A program made the translations under genes and the position numbers. Positions 16,244 to 25,406 of a stretch of 64,000 nucleotides of DNA are shown piece by piece. The stretch lies in the NCBI RefSeq assembly GCF_900115095.1, contig NZ_FOVH01000001.1:558001-622000 (forward strand). Reading direction: 5' to 3'. The notes beneath the pieces are model-generated. The model was given only the letters and a program-made list of their open reading frames with translations. It ran no database searches and was not told the origin of the DNA. The stretch comes from Actinomadura madurae. Its GTDB lineage: Bacteria > Actinomycetota > Actinomycetes > Streptosporangiales > Streptosporangiaceae. The first letter of the stretch is position 1. Every line of letters starts with the position of its first letter.

Positions 16244-18093
16244 CCCGGTCCCTCGCCGATCCACTCGTCCACGGTGCCAGGCGCGACCAGCCGGTGCACC
16301 CGCAGCATCCCGGCCGGGCCGGCCCCGAGCACGCGCCCCACAGCGCGGGCCTCCGCGTCCGGGTCCTCCTGCGGCTCGCAGAAGATCACCACCGACGCGC
16401 CCCGCGGGCTCGGCCCGTCCGCCTCCAGCCCGGCCACCAGCACGGCGTGCCCGTCCTCGGCGGCGAACGCCTCCGCGGTCACCTGCCTCCCACCGGTCGC
16501 GAGCACCTTCCGGACGGCGGCGAGCACGTCCGGGGAACAGGAGTGGACGACGACCTTCTGCCCATTGGCCTCGGCCTCCCTGACCAGCTCCTTCAGCCGC
16601 CGGAGCTTGGCCGACCCGCGGCCCGGCGCCACCAGCTCGTCCACGCGCACGACGTCGGGCAGCTCCGCGAGCACGTCCCGCTGGTCGCGTCTGAGGTAGA
16701 CGGGCGCGACCGCCACCCGGAACGCCCGCGACCCCAGCGCCGCCTCCTGCGGGCGGATCCCCTCCGCCGCATCGGGCGGCAGATGGCCGACCAGGCTGCG
16801 GAACTCCTCCACCCGGTCCTCCATCGGCATCCCGGTGAGGAGCATGACGTGCTCCGTCTCCTCGCACAGGCGGGCGACCGCCCTCGCACGAAGCGTCCAG
16901 GAGTTCTTCGTCTGGTGGGCCTCGTCCACCACGAACATCCCGAGGCCGGGGCGGTCCTCCATGTAGGGAAGCCAATCCAGGGGCGCCACGGCGACGCCGC
17001 CCCCGCCGGTCCACCTCTCCAGCGCCGCGTCCCGGTCCGGGCCTTGGATCAGATGCGCCTCGACCGAGCTGAAGGTCTCGATGTCGCGGACCCAGTTGAG
17101 CAGTACGCTCCCCGGGCAGGCCACCAGGAAATGCGTCGCGCCCTCACCCCGCCGGTGCGCGATGGCGGCGATCGCCTGGACCGTCTTGCCGAGCCCCGCC
17201 TCGTCCCCCAGGATCACGCGCCTCCGCAGAAGCGCGAACCGCGCCCCGAACGACTGGTACTCCCGCAGCGACACCTTCAGGTGGGTGTCGTCGAGTGGCT
17301 CATCCCAGACGTCCGCCGCCAGGTCCTCCGGCAGGAAACCCTCGGCGGCCTTCGCTTCGGTTTCCAGGCCCGCCACTTCGGCGAGCTCGGCATGGTAGCC
17401 GTCCGGGTCCCGCTGGAAGTCGCTCCAGGCTTCGTCCGCCGGTACGCGGGCCCCAATCAGGCCAGGCGACCTCAGCAGTGCGGCGCTCGGACTCTCCACG
17501 AGCCGCGACAGCTCGGCGAGCGCCTCCCGCGCCAGATACCGCGCGAGCAGCGGCAGGAACACCCGCCGCCACCCCACCGCCCGCCTCGCGTCCCAAATGT
17601 GCCTGTGGTAGGACGTCTCCACCCACTCGGCGAACTCCACGGCACGCCGCAGGCCCACGCTCCCGTTCACCAGGCGGTGCAGCGCGACCACGAGCGATTC
17701 CGCGGCCTCGTCCCGCGGGACGATCTCGACCCGCAGGCTCGCCGACCATGTCGCCGTCTCGACCAGCCCGGCCGTCGCCGCGTGGAGCCGATCGGCGGTC
17801 TCCGGCCCGATCCCGCGCAGCAGCAGGAGCCCGTCCGGAGTCGAGTCGAGCACGTCCGCGACCGCGACGAACTCGGCCCCCCGCACCGCGCCGAACCGGA
17901 TCGGCCCGTCCGCGACCTGCTTCAGCCGGGCGACCGGAACGGACCTGAGCCACTCCCTGGCCGCCGCCCTCCGCAACGGCACCGCCGCCGCCCCCACCTC
18001 GGTGCACACCTGCCGGTACTCGGCCGCGAGCTCACGCGCGGCACGCTGCAGCACCTCGATGTCCCGCAGGACGCGCTTGGCGTGCTTGGTCAT
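16240..18093 (-). CDS. Degenerate SNF2-like paralogue with N-terminal helix-hairpin-helix
   Basis: 617-residue full-length paralogue of the next gene, aligning from its first helix (MTKHAKRVLRDIEVLQRAAREL) through a helix-hairpin-helix (LLRGIGPETADRLHAA). Motif I is altered (GDEAGLGKT), the DEAH box is kept (VVDEAHQTKN), and motif III reads TGMPMED. The second RecA-like lobe has lost motif V (EADGPSPRGAS where the paralogue has QAGGVGLNLQAAS) and motif VI arginines (EARAVGRVLGAGPAG versus ETQAVARAHRMGQVR); a stretch of about 30 residues is also missing. The frame is intact with high wobble GC, so it is probably expressed, but as a non-translocating ATPase or binding subunit. ATG at 18093 has a GGAGGGG site. 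Confidence 0.82.
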   Translation of the reverse strand: MTKHAKRVLRDIEVLQRAARELAAEYRQVCTEVGAAAVPLRRAAAREWLRSVPVARLKQVADGPIRFGAVRGAEFVAVADVLDSTPDGLLLLRGIGPETADRLHAATAGLVETATWSASLRVEIVPRDEAAESLVVALHRLVNGSVGLRRAVEFAEWVETSYHRHIWDARRAVGWRRVFLPLLARYLAREALAELSRLVESPSAALLRSPGLIGARVPADEAWSDFQRDPDGYHAELAEVAGLETEAKAAEGFLPEDLAADVWDEPLDDTHLKVSLREYQSFGARFALLRRRVILGDEAGLGKTVQAIAAIAHRRGEGATHFLVACPGSVLLNWVRDIETFSSVEAHLIQGPDRDAALERWTGGGGVAVAPLDWLPYMEDRPGLGMFVVDEAHQTKNSWTLRARAVARLCEETEHVMLLTGMPMEDRVEEFRSLVGHLPPDAAEGIRPQEAALGSRAFRVAVAPVYLRRDQRDVLAELPDVVRVDELVAPGRGSAKLRRLKELVREAEANGQKVVVHSCSPDVLAAVRKVLATGGRQVTAEAFAAEDGHAVLVAGLEADGPSPRGASVVIFCEPQEDPDAEARAVGRVLGAGPAGMLRVHRLVAPGTVDEWIGEGPG

Positions 18094-18228
18094 CCCGCCC
18101 CTCCGCGGACATAATGCCAGCCCTCACCGACACCCGACAGGGAGCCGTCATCAGGCCCGCCCCGGCGGTCCTGCCGCGCACGTCGTCCCGATCGCGGAGC
18201 CTCCCGATGCCGGGCCGCGAAGCGGAAA

Positions 18229-18274
18229 GGCCGCCGGCCGCGCCCTCCGGTGAGGAAGGGCACGGCCGGCGGCC
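18229..18274 (-). terminator. Long hairpin downstream of glnA1
   Basis: A 12-bp perfect stem (18229-18240 with 18263-18274, GGCCGCCGGCCG and its complement), with a further CCCT/AGGG pairing inside. It lies about 45-90 bases beyond the glnA1 stop and is followed on that strand by a short T run. Probably the main terminator of glnA1. Confidence 0.6.
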
Positions 18275-18282
18275 CAGCCGGC

Positions 18283-18312
18283 CAGGTCAGCGCGGAGAGC
18301 CGCGCTGACCTG
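18283..18312 (-). terminator. Stop-proximal hairpin of glnA1
   Basis: Perfect 13-bp stem with an AGAG loop (18283-18295 and 18300-18312), starting 6 bases after the glnA1 stop codon. Either a first terminator or a 3'-end stabilising structure in series with the larger hairpin beyond it. Confidence 0.55.
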
Positions 18313-18317
18313 CGATC

Positions 18318-19742
18318 TTAGATGTCGTAGTAGAGCTCGAACTCGTGCGGGTGGGGGCGCAGGCGGATCGGGTCGATCTCGAACTCGTTCTTCATCGTGA
18401 TGTAGGTCTCGATGAGGTCCGGCGTGAAGACGCCGCCTTCCAGCAGGTAGTCGTGGTCGGCCTCCAGGGCGGCGAGGACCTCGGGGAGGCTGCCGGGTAC
18501 CTGGGGAATGGCGCGGGCCTCCTCCGGCGGCAGCTCGTAGAGGTCCTTGTCGACCGGCTCGGCGGGCTCGATCTTGTTCTTGATGCCGTCCAGGCCGGCC
18601 ATCAGCATGGCGGAGAAGGCCAGGTACGGGTTGCAGGACGGGTCCGGCACGCGGAACTCGATGCGCTTGGCCTTCGGGTTCGAGCCCGTGATCGGGACGC
18701 GGATGCACGCCGACCGGTTGCGCTGCGAGTAGACCAGGTTGACCGGCGCCTCGAAGCCGGGGACGAGGCGGTGGTAGCTGTTCACCGTCGGGTTGGTGAA
18801 GGCCAGCAGGGACGGCGCGTGCTTGAGCAGGCCGCCGATGTAGTAGCGGGCGTTGTCGGACAGGCCCGCGTAGCCGACCTCGTCGTAGAAGAGGGGCGAG
18901 CCGTCCTTCCACAGGGACTGATGGCAGTGCATGCCCGAGCCGTTGTCACCGAAGATCGGCTTCGGCATGAACGTGACGGTCTTGCCCTCGGCGCGCGCGA
19001 CGTTCTTGACGATGTACTTGTAGAGCAGCAGGTTGTCGGCCGTCTTCAGCAGCGTGTCGAAGCGGAAGTCGATCTCGGCCTGGCCGGCGGTGCCGACCTC
19101 GTGGTGCTGCATCTCCACCTGGATGCCCGACGCGATGAGCTGGGACACCATCTCCGAGCGCAGGTCGGTGTAGTGGTCCATCGGCGGGACGGGGAAGTAG
19201 CCGCCCTTGTAGGGGGGCTTCGCGCCGAGGTTGCCGCCGGCCTCCTCGCGCCCGGTGTTCCAGGCGCCCTCGACGGAGTCGAGGTAGTAGTAGCCCGCGT
19301 TCTGCCTGGTCTCGAAGCGGACGTCGTCGAAGATGTAGAACTCGGCCTCGGGGCCGAAGAAGCACGTGTCGGCGATGCCGGTGCCGCGCAGGTAGTCCTG
19401 GGCCTTCTTGGCGACGTTGCGCGGGTCGCGGCTGTAGGGCTCGCCCGTCAGCGGGTCGTGCACGAAGAAGTTGAGGATCAGCGTCTTGTGCTGGCGGAAC
19501 GGGTCGACGACCGCGGTGCCCGGGTCCGGGAGCAGGAGCATGTCCGACTCGTGGATCTCCTGGAACCCGCGGACCGACGAGCCGTCGAACATGAGCCCCT
19601 CGGTGAAGACGCTCTCGCCGAAGCTCTCGACGGGGAACGTGAAATGCTGCATCTTGCCCGGCAGGTCCACGAACCGGCAGTCGACGAAACGCACACCTTC
19701 GTTCCTGATGTAGCTCAGGACCTCTTCGGCGCTGCTGAACAT
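18318..19742 (-). CDS. glnA1: Glutamine synthetase type I (GSI-beta)
   Basis: 474-residue dodecameric enzyme making glutamine from glutamate, ammonia and ATP. It shows [53 protein letters not shown] and the ATP-site NRSACIRVP. The adenylylation loop [15 protein letters not shown] with Tyr about 402 is intact, so it is a GlnE target. ATG at 19742 has an AGGAGG site 6 bases upstream (at 19746-19751 on this strand). A four-half-site GlnR operator lies 50-87 bases upstream, and two hairpins follow the gene. Together with glnE this is the core ammonium-assimilation control of the organism. Confidence 0.97.
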   Translation of the reverse strand: MFSSAEEVLSYIRNEGVRFVDCRFVDLPGKMQHFTFPVESFGESVFTEGLMFDGSSVRGFQEIHESDMLLLPDPGTAVVDPFRQHKTLILNFFVHDPLTGEPYSRDPRNVAKKAQDYLRGTGIADTCFFGPEAEFYIFDDVRFETRQNAGYYYLDSVEGAWNTGREEAGGNLGAKPPYKGGYFPVPPMDHYTDLRSEMVSQLIASGIQVEMQHHEVGTAGQAEIDFRFDTLLKTADNLLLYKYIVKNVARAEGKTVTFMPKPIFGDNGSGMHCHQSLWKDGSPLFYDEVGYAGLSDNARYYIGGLLKHAPSLLAFTNPTVNSYHRLVPGFEAPVNLVYSQRNRSACIRVPITGSNPKAKRIEFRVPDPSCNPYLAFSAMLMAGLDGIKNKIEPAEPVDKDLYELPPEEARAIPQVPGSLPEVLAALEADHDYLLEGGVFTPDLIETYITMKNEFEIDPIRLRPHPHEFELYYDI

Positions 19743-19791
19743 CCAGCCTCCTCAGGGCGGTTCTTGGCTCCCAGCACGCTATGGCCACGCC

Positions 19792-19829
19792 GTTTCCCGG
19801 CCATGTCTCGTATGTTTCCGCTGTGTTAC
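19792..19829 (-). promoter_or_regulatory. GlnR operator upstream of glnA1 (four half-sites)
   Basis: Read on the minus strand the region is GTAAC-n6-GAAAC-n6-GACAT-n6-GAAAC, at plus coordinates 19825-19829, 19814-19818, 19803-19807 and 19792-19796. The 6-base spacing is exact throughout, reproducing the two-pair GlnR box known before Streptomyces glnA (gTnAc-n6-GaAAc twice). Only the third box deviates, in its last base. GlnR binding would activate or tune glnA1 with nitrogen supply. Confidence 0.85.
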
Positions 19830-19896
19830 GCGTCACTCCGGGCCTGCCGGGGGAGCCGCGTCGGGCGGCGGCGGAGGACCGGATAGCGTAGGGGCC

Positions 19897-20385
19897 ATGA
19901 GCGGTGGCAAGGGGCGGCGGGAGGCGGCCGCGCCGCGGTGGACGCAGACCTGGCTCGGCGGGGCGCGCTCCGCCGGGGCCGACCTCGGCGAGCCCGGGAA
20001 GCGGATCGGGCTGCCCGCCGGCGGCAGCGGCGCCGTCGCGTCCTACGGCCGGCGGCTCGTGGCGCTGTTCGTCGACTGGGGCCTGTCGATGCTGGTGGCG
20101 AGCCTGCTCGCGCGCTCGCTCGGCTGGGAGCCCGCCGAGCGCAGCATGGCGACGCTGCTCGTCTTCGGCGTCCAGGCGTGGGTGCTCACCGCGTTCCTCG
20201 GCACGACGATCGGCAAGCGGCTGTGCGGCATCCGCGTCGCCCGCCTGGACGGGCGGCCCGTCGGGCTCGTCCGGGCCCTCGTCCGGACCCTCCTGCTGCT
20301 CCTGGTCGTCCCCGCCCTGATCTGGGACCGGGACTACCGGGGCCTGCACGACCGCGCCGGCAACACGGTCGTCGTCACCATCTAG
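19897..20385 (+). CDS. RDD-family membrane protein
   Basis: 162-residue inner-membrane protein. After a 48-residue polar N-terminus come three hydrophobic segments with the RDD signature residues: Arg/Asp in YGRRLVALFVDWGLSMLV, the TIGKRLCGIRVARLDG loop, and Asp in YRGLHDRAGNTVVV at the end. RDD proteins are often small transport or ion-exchange subunits; function here is unknown. It is divergent from glnA1 and sits before DUF4191, the same arrangement as Rv2219A in M. tuberculosis. ATG at 19897. Confidence 0.88.
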   Translation: MSGGKGRREAAAPRWTQTWLGGARSAGADLGEPGKRIGLPAGGSGAVASYGRRLVALFVDWGLSMLVASLLARSLGWEPAERSMATLLVFGVQAWVLTAFLGTTIGKRLCGIRVARLDGRPVGLVRALVRTLLLLLVVPALIWDRDYRGLHDRAGNTVVVTI

Positions 20386-20414
20386 GCCGGACCCGAGCAG
20401 GCCGGAAACGAGAA

Positions 20415-20434
20415 AGCGCCCCCGAGGGGGCGCT
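20415..20434. terminator. Bidirectional terminator between RDD and DUF4191 genes
   Basis: AGCGCCCCC-GA-GGGGGCGCT, a 9-bp perfect stem, flanked by GAGAA on the left and CTTCTC on the right so that each strand has a pyrimidine tract after the hairpin. It serves both convergent genes. Confidence 0.75.
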
Positions 20435-20447
20435 CTTCTCGCGTCCG

Positions 20448-21143
20448 TCAGCGCGTCTTCGGCTTCGGGCCCTTCGGCATCTTCGCGCCGCGCGGCATCG
20501 GGCCCTTCGGCATCTGCATCGAGCGGGGCAGGGCCTGGAGGCGGTCGTTCAGCTCCGCGACCTGCCCCTTGGTGAGGTTGCGGGGCAGCTTCATCAGGTG
20601 GCGCTGGAGCTTGCCGACCGGGACCTGGCCCTCGTCGTCCCCGACCTGCACGTCATAGATCGGCACCTGCTGGGCGGCGCGGGAGATGCGCTTCTTCTCG
20701 GCGCCGAGCAGTGGGCCGACCCGGCTGCGGGGCCCCTCCGAGACGAGCACCACGCCGGCGCGCCCGACCGCGCGGTGCACCATGTCGAGGTTGCGGTTGC
20801 CGCTGACCGCCTCGGTGACCGTCCAGTTGCCGCGCATGTTCTTCAGGATCGCGGCGGCCGCGCCCGGCTGCCCGGCGATCACCTTGTACTGGGCGCGCTG
20901 CGCCAGCTGCCCGAAGACGATCATGCCGACGGCGACCGCGGCGAGGATCCCCAGCGGGATGAAGAACCACAGCTGGCCGATGATCAGCCCGATGAGGATG
21001 ACGACGACCAGGGTCCCGATCGCGGACGCGAACACGATCGGCAGCGCCTTCGGGTCGGCCTGGCGCAGCACCTGGGCGACCATGCGGATCTGCTTGAGGC
21101 GACCCGGACTCTCCTGGGCCCCGTCCGTGGGCTTTTTCGACAT
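20448..21143 (-). CDS. DUF4191 family membrane protein
   Basis: 231-residue protein conserved beside lipA and glnA1 in actinobacteria (Rv2219 equivalent). Two adjacent TM segments (LPIVFASAIGTLVVVILIGL and LWFFIPLGILAAVAVGMIVF, about residues 36-78) form a hairpin. A cytoplasmic domain with NMRGNWTVTEAVSGNRNLDMVHRAVGRAGVVLVSEG follows, and the tail is rich in Lys, Pro, Gly and Met (PKGPMPRGAKMPKGPKPKTR). Function is unknown. ATG at 21143. It lies 36 bases beyond lipA on the same strand and is probably cotranscribed with it. Confidence 0.87.
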   Translation of the reverse strand: MSKKPTDGAQESPGRLKQIRMVAQVLRQADPKALPIVFASAIGTLVVVILIGLIIGQLWFFIPLGILAAVAVGMIVFGQLAQRAQYKVIAGQPGAAAAILKNMRGNWTVTEAVSGNRNLDMVHRAVGRAGVVLVSEGPRSRVGPLLGAEKKRISRAAQQVPIYDVQVGDDEGQVPVGKLQRHLMKLPRNLTKGQVAELNDRLQALPRSMQMPKGPMPRGAKMPKGPKPKTR

Positions 21144-21179
21144 GAATACAAGGATAGTCCGGCCGGGGCGGTCGCGGGT

Positions 21180-22109
21180 TCACCCCTCGCGCGCGGAGAT
21201 CGCCTGCTGGTAGAGGCGGCCGGCGCGGTAGCTGGAGCGCACGAGCGGGCCTGACATGACGCCCGCGAAGCCGATCTCCTCGGCCTCCGCCGACAGCTCC
21301 ACGAACTCCTCCGGCTTCACCCACCGCTCCACCGGGTGGTGGCGGGGGCTCGGCCGCAGGTACTGGGTGATCGTGACCAGCTCGCAGCCCGCCTCGTGCA
21401 GGTCGCGCAGCGCCTGCGAGACCTCCTCGCGCGTCTCGCCCATGCCGAGGATGAGGTTGGACTTGGTGACCAGGCCGTCCTCGCGGGCCCGGGTGATGAC
21501 CTCCAGGGACCGCTCGTACCGGAACCCGGGGCGGATCCGCTTGAAGATCCGCGGGACGGTCTCCACGTTGTGCGCCAGCACCTCCGGCCGGGACGAGAAG
21601 ACCTCGGCGAGCTGCTCGGGGACGGCGTTGAAGTCGGGGATCAGCAGCTCGACGCCGCAGCCCGGGATCGCCGCGTGGATCTGCCGGACGGTCTCGGCGT
21701 ACAGCCAGGCGCCGCCGTCCTCCAGGTCGTCGCGGGCGACGCCGGTGACGGTCGCGTACTTCAGGCCCATCGTGGCGACGGACTCGGCGACGCGGCGGGG
21801 CTCGTCGCGGTCGAGCTCGGCGGGCCGGCCGGTGTCGATCTGGCAGAAGTCGCAGCGGCGGGTGCACTGGTCGCCGCCGATCAGGAACGTGGCCTCGCGG
21901 TCTTCCCAGCACTCGTAGATGTTGGGGCAGCCGGCCTCCTGGCACACCGTGTGCAGGCCTTCGGATTTCACCAGGCCGGTGAGCTCGCGGTACTGCGGGC
22001 CCATCTTCAGCCGTGTCTTGATCCACTCGGGCTTGCGCTCGATCGGGGTCTGGCTGTTGCGCGCCTCGACGCGCAGGAGCCTGCGTCCCTCGGGTGTCAC
22101 CGTCGTCAC
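21180..22109 (-). CDS. lipA: Lipoyl synthase (radical SAM)
   Basis: 309-residue cytoplasmic enzyme that inserts two sulfurs into protein-bound octanoyl groups. It has the radical-SAM Cys triad CTRRCDFC (C82, C86, C89), the auxiliary-cluster cysteines C56, C61 and C67 in [12 protein letters not shown], and the end motif [11 protein letters not shown] with the Ser ligand. The frame is open to 22148, but GTG at 22109 gives the family-typical start [24 protein letters not shown]. Its substrates here include the sucB lipoyl domain encoded 4 kb downstream. It depends on Fe-S assembly, which erpA and the cysteine desulfurase in this window may serve. Confidence 0.96.
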   Translation of the reverse strand: MTTVTPEGRRLLRVEARNSQTPIERKPEWIKTRLKMGPQYRELTGLVKSEGLHTVCQEAGCPNIYECWEDREATFLIGGDQCTRRCDFCQIDTGRPAELDRDEPRRVAESVATMGLKYATVTGVARDDLEDGGAWLYAETVRQIHAAIPGCGVELLIPDFNAVPEQLAEVFSSRPEVLAHNVETVPRIFKRIRPGFRYERSLEVITRAREDGLVTKSNLILGMGETREEVSQALRDLHEAGCELVTITQYLRPSPRHHPVERWVKPEEFVELSAEAEEIGFAGVMSGPLVRSSYRAGRLYQQAISAREG

Positions 22110-22325
22110 GCGTCCCAGACTACGTCGCGATCTCCGGTGCCGGCACACCGGCCGCCCGCCGCCGGGCCCGGCCTCCGAGGGCTTCGAAGCCGTATCGGAC
22201 CGATCTCGAACGTATGACAGTACCCCGATCGTGCAGCCGATTCGCGTGTTTCGGCCATGTCCAACTGTGGACCTCTCTAGGGTGACTCCCTGTCGTCACG
22301 CAACAGCGTCAGCAGGAGGACCACC

Positions 22326-22826
22326 GTGGGTCTGGCAATGTCGTACCTCAGGGTGCCGCCCGTGCTGGAGGGGGAGCCCGATCCCGGCCGGATCGCCCGC
22401 CATGTCTTCGGTGACGCGAACTGGCGCCGGCGCGGCTCCGCGGAGCTGTTCGACCTCGGCTGGGCGTGGCAGGCGATGCACTACCTCGTCACCGGCGACC
22501 CGTGGGACGGCCGGCAGCCCGAGGCGGACGTGGTGTGCGGCGGGCGGCTGCTCACCGAGGACGGCGCCGACGAGCTGGGCATGGACGTCATCTACCTGGC
22601 GCCGGACCGGGTCAAGCCGACCGCCGACCACCTGGCCGCGACGCCGTTCGCGAAGGTCGCGGGCCGCTACGACCCGGCGGCGATGGGGCGGGCCGGGGTC
22701 CAGGACGCGGGACGGCTCGACGGCGCCGCCCGCGACAAGGTCCTCAAGCCCGCCTACAAGGGGCTGACCGAGTTCTTCCAGGTGGCCGCCACCGAAGGCC
22801 AGGCCGTCTACAAGGTGATGGCCTGA
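22326..22826 (+). CDS. DUF1877 (YfbM-like) family protein
   Basis: 166-residue soluble protein matching DUF1877: opening MSYLRVPPVL, then FDLGWAWQAMHYLVTGD, GGRLLTEDGADELGMDVIYLAPDRVK and a C-terminal LTEFFQVAATEGQAVYKVMA. Biochemical role unknown. The GTG start has a strong AGGAGGA site at 22314-22320. It sits on the opposite strand between lipA and lipB, which are usually adjacent, so it looks like a later insertion. No other gene shares its transcript. Confidence 0.82.
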   Translation: MGLAMSYLRVPPVLEGEPDPGRIARHVFGDANWRRRGSAELFDLGWAWQAMHYLVTGDPWDGRQPEADVVCGGRLLTEDGADELGMDVIYLAPDRVKPTADHLAATPFAKVAGRYDPAAMGRAGVQDAGRLDGAARDKVLKPAYKGLTEFFQVAATEGQAVYKVMA

Positions 22827-22867
22827 CCGTCCGGCGCCGAGCGCCGGCGGGGGTCGCCCCCGCGATG

Positions 22868-23560
22868 TCAGAGCGCCAGTTGCGCCGTGGTGCGGTGGAG
22901 CGGTTCCGCCGCGCCCAGGGCCGCCGCGAGATGCCGCTCGACCAGCGGGACGGTCTCGGCGACCGTGACCTCGCGGCCGAGCTCCCGGCTGAGGTTCGTC
23001 GACCCCACGTCCCGGATCCCGCAGGGGACGATCTTGTCGAACCAGCCCATGTCGTTGTCGCAGTTGAGCATGAAGCCGTGCATCGCGACGCCGCGCGCCA
23101 CCCGGATCCCGATCGAGCCGATCTTGCGGTCGGGGGAGCCGGGCACCCAGAGCCCGCTGCGGCCCTCCACCGTCGCGGTCTTCAGGCCGAGCTCCGCGCA
23201 GACGTCCATCATCATCTGCTCCAGCAGCCGCACGTATCCGACGACGTCCGCCGGGTCGGGGAGCCGCACGATCGGGTAGCCGGTGAGCTGCCCCGGGCCG
23301 TGCCAGGTGATCTTGCCGCCGCGGTCCACGTCCACGACCGGGGCGCCCGGGTCGCCGATGGGCCGGTCGAGCGCCGCGGTCCGCTTGCCCGCGGTGTAGA
23401 CGGGCCGGTGCTCCATCAGCAGGACGGTGTCGGGGATCTGGTCGTCGACCCGCAGGGCGTGGGTGCGTTTTTGCAGCTCCCAGCCCTCCTCGTAGGGGAC
23501 GGCCGCCGTGCCGAACCCCGCGTGCACCATCACCAGCTCGCGTACGTCCACATCGCTCAC
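22868..23560 (-). CDS. lipB: Octanoyltransferase (lipoate-protein ligase B)
   Basis: 230-residue cytoplasmic enzyme moving octanoyl from acyl carrier protein to lipoyl domains, the step before LipA. It shows [18 protein letters not shown] (about 81-98), the catalytic Lys146 in [11 protein letters not shown] and Cys180 in [12 protein letters not shown], the conserved Lys/Cys dyad. The much longer open frame upstream is out-of-family sequence; GTG at 23560 begins the normal N-terminus ([17 protein letters not shown]). A short 38-base gap separates it from the peptidase E gene upstream, so cotranscription is likely. Confidence 0.95.
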   Translation of the reverse strand: MSDVDVRELVMVHAGFGTAAVPYEEGWELQKRTHALRVDDQIPDTVLLMEHRPVYTAGKRTAALDRPIGDPGAPVVDVDRGGKITWHGPGQLTGYPIVRLPDPADVVGYVRLLEQMMMDVCAELGLKTATVEGRSGLWVPGSPDRKIGSIGIRVARGVAMHGFMLNCDNDMGWFDKIVPCGIRDVGSTNLSRELGREVTVAETVPLVERHLAAALGAAEPLHRTTAQLAL

Positions 23561-23598
23561 GCCTGCCAGCTTATGCCGTGGACGTCCCGGTCCGCGCG

Positions 23599-24336
23599 TC
23601 AGAGGGCGGCGAGCAGCCGGGGCTCCAGCCGGTACTCCTTCGCCGTCCCGGGCCCGTCCGGCTCGATGCGGTAGGCGCCCGCCTCCCGCCGGTACGAGAC
23701 GGCCTGGACGAACTCGGCGCCGACGTAGTGCAGCGCGACCTTCTCGTCGGCCGCGTAGCCGCCGGGCAGGGTGCCCTCGCCGACGAGCTGCTGCAGCAGC
23801 GGGCGCCGCTGCGGCTCGCTGTCGTAGTGCACCCCGCACGAGTACGGCAGGAAGCCGAGCCCGTCGGTCATCGGGCGAAGCTGCGGGCCGAAGGAGTCGG
23901 TGTTGCCGCCGACGTGCCAGCACAGCGCCCCCGCACTCTGCCCGGACAGCACGACGCCCTCCTGCCACGCCTCCCGCAGGATCTCGTCGAGCCCGTGCAG
24001 CCGCCACAGCGCCAGGAGGTTCGCGACGCTCCCGCCGCCCACGTAGACGAGGTCATGGGCGAGCAGGTGCGCGCGCATGTCGGCGATGTTCGGCATCGGG
24101 AACAGGGCCAGGTGGCTGACCTCGGCGTCCATGGAGGAGAACGCCGCATAGGAGCGCGCGATGGCCTGGAGGCCGTCGCCCATGGCCGTCGTGATGACGC
24201 AGACCCGGGGCCGGTCCTGCCCGGTCAGGTCGAACGCGTAGCGCAGCAGAGGGCTCGGCAGGAATCCGTCCCGGCCGTCCGGAACGAACGAGCCCCCGCC
24301 GATCGCGAGGATGTGCGGCTGTCCGTCGGTGCTCAT
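23599..24336 (-). CDS. Peptidase E family (S51) peptidase
   Basis: 245-residue cytoplasmic serine peptidase related to alpha-aspartyl dipeptidase and cyanophycinase. The nucleophile elbow is [10 protein letters not shown] (Ser134), preceded by [15 protein letters not shown], with the later His in [13 protein letters not shown]. It opens with [13 protein letters not shown], typical of the family. ATG at 24336 has an excellent GAGGAGGGG ribosome site. It stands between lipB and the TIGR01777 gene on the same strand. Peptide turnover is the likely role; a link to lipoylation is not apparent. Confidence 0.88.
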   Translation of the reverse strand: MSTDGQPHILAIGGGSFVPDGRDGFLPSPLLRYAFDLTGQDRPRVCVITTAMGDGLQAIARSYAAFSSMDAEVSHLALFPMPNIADMRAHLLAHDLVYVGGGSVANLLALWRLHGLDEILREAWQEGVVLSGQSAGALCWHVGGNTDSFGPQLRPMTDGLGFLPYSCGVHYDSEPQRRPLLQQLVGEGTLPGGYAADEKVALHYVGAEFVQAVSYRREAGAYRIEPDGPGTAKEYRLEPRLLAAL

Positions 24337-24441
24337 TCCACCCCTCCTCGTAGGCCGGGTCGCCTCTGTGTCACCGTATGGCCACGGAACGGAACCGGGC
24401 TGGACTTTGACGATTCTTGGCGGTCACGAGAATCTCGGCGG

Positions 24442-25329
24442 TCACAAGGCTGCGGCCAGGGCCGCCTCGACGTCCTCGTGCGCGAACCGGAACCCGGTCT
24501 CCTCCAGCCGCCGCGGCAGGACCCGCTGGCTGATCAGCGGCCCCTCGTCGGCCAACCCGCGCAGCGCCGCCCGCAGCGCGAACCGGGGGACCGGCAGCCG
24601 CGCCGGCCGGTGCAGGACGCGGCCGAGCGCCCGCGTGTACTCCGCGTTGGTGACGGGGTTCGGCGCGGTGAGGTTGACCGGTCCGGCGATCTCGTGGTCG
24701 ATGAGGAACCGCAGCGCGGCGACCGCGTCGGCGAGGGAGATCCAGCTCGTCCACTGCCGGCCGTCGCCGAGCGTGCCGCCGAGCCCCAGCCGGAACAGCG
24801 GCAGGGTGCGGCCGAGCATCCCGCCCTCGCGGGCCAGCACGACGCCGGTCCGCGGGTGGACGACCCGGACCCCGGCCTCCCGGGCGGGCGCGGCGGCGGC
24901 CTCCCAGTCGCGGACGAGGTCGGCGAGGAAGCCCTGCCCGCGCGCCGCCTTCTCGTCCACCTCCGTGCCGCCGGTGTCGCCGTAGTACCCGATCGCCGAC
25001 CCGCAGACGAGCACGCGGGGCCGCGGGGCCGCGGTCGCGATCGCCTCCGCGAGCGTCCGGGTGCCGGCGAGCCGGCTGTCGCGGATCTTCCGCATGTACG
25101 CCCTGGTCCACGGGCGGTCGCCGATCCCGGCGCCCGCCAGGTGCACGACGGCCTCCGCGCCCTCCAGGGACGCCTTGTCGACGCACCCGTCCGCGGGCGA
25201 CCAGCGCGCCTCGTCGGGTCTGGACGGCTCCCGCCGTATCAGCCGGACGACCTCGTGGCCGTCCGCTCGAAGTGATCGCACCAACGCCGAGCCGATGAGG
25301 CCCGACGAGCCCGTGACGGTGACCCTCAT
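24442..25329 (-). CDS. TIGR01777 family NAD(P)-binding epimerase-like protein
   Basis: 295-residue extended short-chain dehydrogenase. An N-terminal Rossmann GSSGLIGSALVRSL (GxxGxxG) is followed by VVHLAGAGIGDRPWT, the active-site region CGSAIGYYGDTG, and a C-terminal DUF1731 part (LRGLADEGPLISQRVLPRRLEETGF). Orthologues (Rv2216, YfcH-like) lie beside lipB across actinobacteria; substrate unknown. ATG at 25329. The gap before the peptidase gene contains a small inverted repeat GATTCT-n11-AGAATC near 24410-24432. Confidence 0.88.
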   Translation of the reverse strand: MRVTVTGSSGLIGSALVRSLRADGHEVVRLIRREPSRPDEARWSPADGCVDKASLEGAEAVVHLAGAGIGDRPWTRAYMRKIRDSRLAGTRTLAEAIATAAPRPRVLVCGSAIGYYGDTGGTEVDEKAARGQGFLADLVRDWEAAAAPAREAGVRVVHPRTGVVLAREGGMLGRTLPLFRLGLGGTLGDGRQWTSWISLADAVAALRFLIDHEIAGPVNLTAPNPVTNAEYTRALGRVLHRPARLPVPRFALRAALRGLADEGPLISQRVLPRRLEETGFRFAHEDVEAALAAAL

Positions 25330-25406
25330 GACTCCAGCCTAGGGCGATCACCCCACCGAGCGGTGAGATTCTCAGCCGGGTCCCGCGTTTCCCCGGACAC
25401 GCGAAG

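Noticed and set aside
14108-17014. A 968-codon version of the intact SNF2 protein
   Set aside because: The extension overlaps the coding part of the paralogue in another frame; the ATG at 16243 has a ribosome site and a typical ATGA coupling.
22868-24007. A 379-residue lipB with a long N-terminal extension
   Set aside because: The extra 149 residues are the antiphase reading of the peptidase E gene; octanoyltransferases start at the GTG at 23560.
24410-24440. GATTCT-n11-AGAATC with a repeated CGGTCAC near the TIGR01777 gene end
   Set aside because: The stem is only 6 bp and lies between same-strand genes; too weak to call a terminator or operator.
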